In this document: positions 58,231 through 64,000 of the stretch, piece by piece
Layout: each line of letters starts with the position of its first letter
Position numbering within the stretch: position 1 is the first letter of the stretch
Source: Rotaria sordida
Taxonomy: Eukaryota; Rotifera; Eurotatoria; Philodinida; Philodinidae
Assembly (NCBI GenBank): GCA_905250125.1
Contig: CAJNOL010000011.1
Location: 186,001 to 250,000 of the forward strand
Direction: 5' to 3'
DNA: 64,000 nt
Notes under the pieces: model-generated
Database searches by the model: none
What the model saw: only the letters and a program-made list of their open reading frames with translations
What the model was told of the DNA's origin: nothing
Position numbers and translations under genes: made by a program

Positions 58231-60549
58231 CTACAGCTTCTTTTTTACGTAGTTAATATTATCTATCAATGTTTTAATATGAGGATGGGTTGGTGGAAGC
58301 GAGTTTTGGAAGATAGCAAGTGCCTTTTCGAGAAACGATAATGCTTTCGAATGGTCACCCATGCAGCAATAGACCGTACCGATATTGTTGTAAGAATAAG
58401 CCAAATCAGGATGCTTTGAAGGAAGAGCTTCTTTGCAGATTTCTAGTGCTTTTTGATGAGATAAAAGTGCATTCGAATAGTCATCCATATTATCATACAC
58501 CGAACCAATGTTGTTGTAAAAGGTAGCCAAATCAGGATGGTTTGAAGGAAGAATTTTTTGCCAGATTTCCAGTGCTTTTTTATAAGATGAAAGTGCATTC
58601 GGATAGTCACCAATATTGTCATACACCAAACCAATGTTGTTGTAAGATTGAGCCAAATCAGGATGATTTGAAGGAAGAGTTTTTTGGCGAATTTCTATTG
58701 CTCTTTGATGAGATGAAAATGCATTTGAATAATCACTCATCTTGTTATATATACAACCAACGTTGTTGTAGGAATAAGCCAAAGCAGGATGATTGGAAGA
58801 AAGAGTTTTTTGATAGATTTCCAGTGCTTTTCGATGATTTGAAAGTGTATTCGAATAGTCACCCAGGTTGTAATACACCGAAGCAATGTTGTTGTAAGAA
58901 GTAGCCAAATCAATATGATTTGAAGGAAGAGTTTTTTGTTTGATATCCAGCGCCTTTTGATGATATGAAAGTGCATTCGAATAGTCACCCATACGGTCAT
59001 ATACGAAACCAATGTTGTTGTGAGAAGTAGCCAGATTGGCATCCGTTGGTGGGAGAAGCTTCTGTTCGATTTCAATGGATTGTTGATAATAGCCAATGGC
59101 ATTCTTGTATTCACCTTGACTATCCTTGACTGTACCGAGCATATGATAAAGATGAGCTTTTTCCTTATCAGTTTTCGTTCGATCAAGTAGAATATCGTAC
59201 ACTTCGTAGGCTTTGTTGAACTGTCCCAGTTGAATTAGCAAGTGACCTAAACGATCCCATCCTTTCTTCTCAGGATACATCTCGTTGTGTATTCTTTCAG
59301 TAAGTGCATGAAGATCTGGATCGTAGTCACTGATTAATGTTAAATTGACTTGCCAAAGACGATTATTTCTATTGATTTGTTTGATTGGTCCAATACGAAA
59401 AATGGAATTCATGGAGAAAAGAATTTCTTTTTCTCTTTTGAAATAACTGACATCTTCGGTATTGCCGAAAGCAGTAGTAGATATTGACGGATTGATAGTT
59501 ATTTCAAAGAGAACTCCTATCAGATCAGGATTCTCTTGATTACTCGAAGCAACGGTAAGAGATACGTCTCGATCAAGATTTGTTGACAAAAAATTATTAA
59601 ATGATAAAAGTCCACCTTGTGTCTTCATCATTCGATCAAAGTCGATCTTTGACAGTCCTTGACCACGAAAGGCAGTAAACGTTTTCACATGTGCATGTCC
59701 AACATACTGTTTCTTATGAAGCTCGACGATGTAGTTGTGGAGATCGCGAATAAAAAATCCCATTCTTATGATGAGATCGACATCCATCATTCGTAATGAT
59801 CGATTGAGGATTGAATACAAAAAGCATTGGTTGGTATACCACCAAATTGGGAGATACTTATGATATTCTTGTTCGAGTTTGTTAACATGATGAAGATTAT
59901 TTGGATTATCAGCGAAAATGTTGCGACAGTACATAGTAAATTCGTTGATATGTTGTTGATTGAAATCCATGGTTAATAAAATTTCCTTGATTATTTGTGT
60001 GTACATAAATGAAGGATCTAATTGACTGAGATTTGGCTTACTGCTTCCACTACCAGTGGTGATAAAACTGATCGAAATCATGTTTTGATCACATTCTTGT
60101 GCGGCTTGTTGAAGAGCTCTACAGATCGGAACAATATCTGTAAAGACTCCTTTTATTTTTGGCCATTGCTCAACCCATTCTTCATGCCGAGCTTGGTTTT
60201 CACAAAATATATAAATTGTACTGACTTGAGGCATATCATGTACAATGGGAACTGTCGTTTGACACAGTGCATCAGAAGCGATTAGAAACATTTTCTCTTG
60301 TTTGAGGTGACTGATCAAAACGGTACATTCATCGACATTCGTAAATATATTGATGTTATTAACTACTTCTTTTAATTTTGAAATTGTATGCTTGCAATCT
60401 TTGTTGTTTTCGGGATCGATGCTGTCGTCGAGCCAAACAAGCAAAAAATTCTGAATTATACGAGTAGGAGGAAGCCATTGTGGTCTTATGCTCGTATGTT
60501 CAGACGGTACGATAGCAGTTGTTGTTATCGACTTTTTCTTTTTGTCCAT
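58231..60549 (-). CDS. ADP-ribosyltransferase (ART) with C-terminal TPR array
   Basis: A single exon of 772 residues, from the ATG at 60549 (MDKKKKSITTTA). Residues ~30-200 form a variable N-terminal region (LVWLDDSIDP ... VSTIYIFCEN). The ART domain (~205-400) shows the R-S-E signature: FTAFRGQGLS (Arg near 294), LSFNNFLSTN (Ser-Thr near 322) and SYFKREKEILFSMNSIFRIG (E-x-E near 372), as in arginine-type mono-ADP-ribosyltransferases. TPR units follow from ~435, with seven regular 42-residue repeats (NNIG.VYDNMGDYSNAL....KALEI.QK.LPSNHPDLA). The family would transfer ADP-ribose from NAD to proteins, with TPRs selecting partners. No signal peptide or membrane helix is seen, so it is probably cytosolic. 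It is the intact paralogue of the truncated gene at 3619-5197. Confidence 0.85.
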   Translation of the reverse strand: MDKKKKSITTTAIVPSEHTSIRPQWLPPTRIIQNFLLVWLDDSIDPENNKDCKHTISKLKEVVNNINIFTNVDECTVLISHLKQEKMFLIASDALCQTTVPIVHDMPQVSTIYIFCENQARHEEWVEQWPKIKGVFTDIVPICRALQQAAQECDQNMISISFITTGSGSSKPNLSQLDPSFMYTQIIKEILLTMDFNQQHINEFTMYCRNIFADNPNNLHHVNKLEQEYHKYLPIWWYTNQCFLYSILNRSLRMMDVDLIIRMGFFIRDLHNYIVELHKKQYVGHAHVKTFTAFRGQGLSKIDFDRMMKTQGGLLSFNNFLSTNLDRDVSLTVASSNQENPDLIGVLFEITINPSISTTAFGNTEDVSYFKREKEILFSMNSIFRIGPIKQINRNNRLWQVNLTLISDYDPDLHALTERIHNEMYPEKKGWDRLGHLLIQLGQFNKAYEVYDILLDRTKTDKEKAHLYHMLGTVKDSQGEYKNAIGYYQQSIEIEQKLLPPTDANLATSHNNIGFVYDRMGDYSNALSYHQKALDIKQKTLPSNHIDLATSYNNIASVYYNLGDYSNTLSNHRKALEIYQKTLSSNHPALAYSYNNVGCIYNKMSDYSNAFSSHQRAIEIRQKTLPSNHPDLAQSYNNIGLVYDNIGDYPNALSSYKKALEIWQKILPSNHPDLATFYNNIGSVYDNMDDYSNALLSHQKALEICKEALPSKHPDLAYSYNNIGTVYCCMGDHSKALSFLEKALAIFQNSLPPTHPHIKTLIDNINYVKKKL

Positions 60550-60594
60550 GGCGTACGTGTTGTTCAACCAATGAAAAAAATACAATGACTTGAA

Positions 60595-60602
60595 CTTATA
60601 TA
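60595..60602 (-). promoter_or_regulatory. TATA box of the ART-TPR gene
   Basis: TATATAAG on the minus strand, 46 bases upstream of the ATG at 60549. Transcription would start about 30 bases downstream, near 60567, leaving a very short leader. This supports the 60549 start over any more upstream codon. Confidence 0.5.
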
Positions 60603-60605
60603 GTA

Positions 60606-61757
60606 CGTTGGATTTTTTTCAAGATATGTCTATTGTTTTTCGATTATTGTTGTCATGCAAGTTCGTTTTTTCCGTTCGTTTCACTTGAGTGCTTTACTCT
60701 TTTTTATCTGTGTTTGTCCGTAGTATCACAAGACAACGAACGAGTGAAAAATAATGATTCATTGCAATATGGTTTCATACGTTGTGGCGCATTTTACGTT
60801 CTTTTTATAATGTCCGAAAGTTTTTTCTCTCCTTTTCATTATATTGTCATAAATGGATTTGCATATAGAAATAGATTAATATGCATTGCTGTTTAAAAAA
60901 TGTATGGCAAATTTTTATTTTAGTAGGAGGTTTCTACTTAATTGAGGGTTCAGTATAATACGAAACCGATGAAAGTGTAGGTAGAAGGTTGCTATTGTTG
61001 TTAAGAATTATTTTTTTACATCCATATTCTCACACTATTCTTAATGAAACTTAAATGAATCTAACATCATTAGTTTATTTTTAAAATGTGACATAATGTC
61101 TATGATAATTTTCCATGGTTACTTGATTATGTTGTTGTAATTTACATTCAGTTTCAGAACTAGCTCATTTTGTATATTCACTTCAAGACTTAGACTGGCC
61201 TCCTCGTTAATGAGATTACGAAATTTTCGAATTGAGAGTGTAGTCGTTGATCGCAACATTCGATTTAATCATTGTTGCTACTGAAACTCGTTTTCATTAT
61301 ATCGAAAAAACAGTTCGTGCCTCAAACATCGTCGTTTTGTGAAACCACTTGAGAAGCAACGAAACTTGACATCAAAGTTTTGAAAAAAATTGATCATATA
61401 GGAATATGGAATTTTGTAACAATGTTAGAACGAAAATTTTACGATTTTTCGATTTTGAAGTCATCGCGACACAAAAAAAGACGTTTTCGATTTATGCATC
61501 GAGAAAGTAAAAAAAAAACCTCGCGAACGATCAACAAAGTGAGATCATTCATATACTTCATATTCATGGATATTATTTAAAAACAGATATTGATGAAACA
61601 TGATCTAGTGAATGAAAACTTACGACATTATTTCTTTGTGATAAGAAAATTCGTTCATAAGGAGCTCAATTTTCAGCTAGAACTTTAAAAAATAAAACAG
61701 TAAGACAATATCCTTATACTCATCTATTCTATATTTATTTGTTTCAATATACAATAG
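60606..61757. other. Intergenic, no supported gene
   Basis: Frames at 60633-60896 and 61380-61580 (+) have no motifs. The right end leads into an LRR relic through an acceptor-like ACAATAG. Confidence 0.4.
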
Positions 61758-62279
61758 ACAATCATGATACTAAAGCTTGCTCACAATCAAGTCAGAGATG
61801 AAGGAATGAAATATTTCACTAATGCATTAAAAAGTAATTCAGTGAGAATTTTTGAATCTTGCATTTAACAAAATTAGCAGCAAGAAGTACAATATTTAGC
61901 TACTGCATTACAAAAGAATATGGTAAAGAAAAGCTCTTGAATAATCTATTTTACATCAATTTTTTTCACTCAAAATAGATCATCACAACCTTGTATCTTT
62001 CTAACAACAAAATTGACTGCCAAGGTAGACAATCTCTTGAATAATATATTAACAAATAATAATGTACGACAAAACCTCTATTCATTTATTTTATACGTTT
62101 CATATAGTATTTAAATTAGGCACTGAAAACGTTGTATCTTCGGTTATTTATCTCATACACTTTTATGTTATACTACACAGATACTAGAACTATTGGAACT
62201 GGATCAGAATGGAGTTAATCGAGAAGCACAACATTATTCAACTAGTACATTAAAAAATAAACTCTTACGAATGTCTTAG
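61758..62279 (+). pseudogene. Degraded leucine-rich-repeat (ribonuclease-inhibitor type) gene fragment
   Basis: Four LRR units are recognisable. The first, 61758-61841, is an 84-base exon-like block encoding exactly one 28-residue repeat (ILKLAHNQVRDEGMKYFTNA, then LKSNS) between an acceptor and GTGAGA. The second reads LNLAFNKIS and continues out of frame as QQEVQYLATALQKNM. The third, after an acceptor at about 61978, reads TLYLSNNKIDCQGRQSL and shifts frame to NNILTNNN. The fourth, from about 62182, reads ILELLELDQNGVNREAQHYS and stops after NKLLRMS. The L.L..N.I...G...LA.AL..N pattern is the LRR_6 type found in NLR-like proteins. Frameshifts in two of four units show it is broken. No nucleotide-binding domain is present in the window. 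Confidence 0.7.
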
Positions 62280-63166
62280 TGATCAATAGCAGTCAAAGAA
62301 ATATCGTGTGATCGAAATCACTATTTGGTTCTTTTTCTTCAAATTGTATAATGCTCCACTCTTTACAAAAGTATTTTATATTTTTGCAATGGAATTATAT
62401 ATATATATAAAACAAATCGAGAATGAAGTAAAATCAATTACAGTAATATTAATACAATTGTATTGATAATTTTGTTCTAGTAATGTATGTCAACATTTGT
62501 CAAATTATGTTTTTGTTTAAAAATAAATGTATTCTCTCATTTTAACTGTCAAAGAGATTCTATTGGATGAACATTACTTCGATTTAAGACCTTCAAAATA
62601 GAGATGTGCACGACTATACTACTGTACGCTGCAAATCTCTACTTTATCAATTTCTTGATAAATACAAACGATAATTATTTTATCGAAAACAAAATTCTTG
62701 ATTAGTTTGATTGAAGTCAACTTTTTTTTTTGTTTAAAACATTTACATTCTGTTTAAAATTCAATTTTTGCCTCTCCGACATTACTCAACATACTGGACT
62801 TTATATATATATATACATTGATTTTTATTCTAACTTAGTCATTGTCTCTTAATGTAAAATATTTATTTGAACAAATATCATTTTCATAGTTTTTTTTTCC
62901 TAGAATTTATTTCATTGTAAATCTTGTATGTTTTGTTTTTGTTTTTGCTTTTTTTTCATTATTACATAGTTAATAGAACAAAAATCATTTGAAAGATAAA
63001 AATGAAAATTTAAGCTGTATTATGATATAATAAATTAGATATATTTAAATACACGACAGAAAAAGCAAAAAAAAATGATTATTATGCATCGCTGCTACTA
63101 CTGCGTATAACTAAATTAGCTTTATTATGATCAGTTTCTTTGCTTTGAGGATCAAAAATGTGCTTG
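62280..63166. other. Intergenic, no supported gene
   Basis: AT-rich with TA runs near 62398-62409 and 62803-62816. Probable 3' flank of the minus-strand gene to the right; nothing else is seen. Confidence 0.45.
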
Positions 63167-63600
63167 TTAATGAAGAGAAGATGCAGGAGTAGCTATATAA
63201 AAAATAAAAATAAAAAAAATAAAGCTTCAAAAATATAAACCTTTTGGACTTAGTTTTGATGAAGATGGTTTAACTTCAACATTTAATTTAGCCGATTCGT
63301 CAGACAATGTCGCCAATCGAGCTGATTGATTAGATGCTGTTATTGTTGCAGTAAACATTGAACTAGGAAATACTGCTGATGGTTTCTATCGAATAAAATT
63401 TCTTGAACAAAACAAAAGAAAATTAAATATATTTTTAGTTACAATTGCTGACTGATCTCTTGCTGTAGTAGATCGAGCATTTCGAAATAGAACTCTACCT
63501 ATATTTATATTATTTGTTGAACGTGTAATAAAATTACGTATATTATTCATTATTGTTTGAACATTTTGTGGCATTTGCGGAGATGAAAATCGATTGTAAT
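63167..63600 (-). CDS. 3' part of an unrecognised spliced gene
   Basis: Three exons join in phase: 63443-63600, 63241-63385 and 63167-63192, giving about 108 residues that run YNRFSSPQMPQNVQTIMNNI, then Arg/Asn/Thr-rich sequence (RNFITRSTNNINIGRVLFRN), Ser/Thr/Ala-rich sequence (PSSMFTATITASNQSARLAT) and end TPASSLH. Composition is coding-like and splice sites are good. A further 5' exon may lie at about 63642-63695 (KYYLGRKVIWHLERFP), joined through TT-GTTAGT; beyond that the gene would leave the window. No known domain is apparent; the tail looks disordered. Confidence 0.45.
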
Positions 63601-64000
63601 CTAAGAAAAAAAATATGTATATATATATATATATTTCGACTAACAAGGAAATCTTTCCAAGTGCCAAATCACTTTTCGACCGAGATAATATTTATCTGAT
63701 GAATACAAGTGAGTAATAGAAAAGTTTAAAATGGTTTGATTTTTCGGATGTTTGTTTTTCAGATATCGGAATTTTACTGAATTTTTCAGCAAAAAGCTGT
63801 GATGGTCGTCGTCAAGTCACGTTAGAGTTTCGACTCCAAACTTTGTATGAACGATGTTCGTAATGAGATTAGCCGATTGTATAATTTTTTTTTCTTTTTG
63901 AGTATGTAAATATATGAAAAAAATTTTCCTTTTACACATGAGGGAATTTCGAATATTCTATGTCTCAGGACACAAGACACTAGATAACTTACAACTTGTT
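63601..64000. other. Window end, possible further exon on the minus strand
   Basis: Contains a (TA)n run (about 63619-63633), the possible upstream exon noted for the adjoining gene, and otherwise AT-rich DNA with nothing I can assign. Confidence 0.35.

Noticed and set aside
58542-58904. Plus-strand 120-codon frame with internal repeats
   Set aside because: Its repeats simply mirror the 126-bp TPR units of the minus-strand gene.
58231-60585. Upstream extension of the ART-TPR frame to 60585
   Set aside because: The extension opens with TTG, not ATG, and lies at or upstream of the start site expected from the TATA box at 60595-60602; the ATG at 60549 is preferred.

Overview
The window is nuclear DNA of a small invertebrate animal, most likely a bdelloid rotifer. 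The reasons are: strong AT richness, many short GT-AG introns (about 50-100 bases) with a few long ones, clearly animal genes (GM130 golgin, GINS1, ABCF2, calponin, two PBX homeobox genes), genes rarely described in animals (a FUSC-type membrane protein, an N-formylglutamate amidohydrolase-like protein), and ADP-ribosyltransferase/TPR proteins of the kind I associate with bdelloid genomes. The organism call is inference; the gene calls rest on protein motifs read by eye.

Layout. 1-7.6 kb is accessory DNA: coding-like fragments, a dead mariner with both terminal repeats and TA duplications, and a 5'-truncated ART-TPR gene whose coding sequence stops at the terminal repeat of a 227-bp element. 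7.6-26.4 kb holds three same-strand housekeeping genes, GOLGA2 (22 exons), GINS1 (1 exon) and ABCF2 (11 exons), spaced like an operon; a single-exon InaF-motif gene sits antisense in the 4.8-kb ABCF2 intron. 29.3-31.0 kb is a calponin/transgelin gene with two candidate first exons. 31.6-38.8 kb carries the FUSC-like gene followed closely by the amidohydrolase-like gene. 39.4-40.2 kb is a second, older mariner relic. 43.4-46.3 kb is a divergent flavoenzyme pair: an FMN 2-hydroxyacid oxidase ending in SKL, and an FAD oxidoreductase. 49.9-50.8 kb is a four-helix membrane protein. 51.4-55.2 kb is a tandem pair of PBX genes, the second with an unusual recognition helix and no C-terminal extension. 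55.2-64 kb is accessory again: a long foldback repeat, an intact ART-TPR gene with the same 3' flank as the truncated copy near the left end, a broken LRR gene and part of one unrecognised gene.

Themes. Several coding starts lie directly after an intron-like acceptor AG with no upstream coding exon (GINS1, ABCF2, FUSC, amidohydrolase, tetraspan, both PBX genes). With the short gaps between same-strand genes, this suggests spliced-leader trans-splicing and operon-like transcription, which needs RNA evidence. Non-autonomous elements are numerous, and at least five lie in introns or beside genes. A ~600-bp family has three diverged copies in this window.
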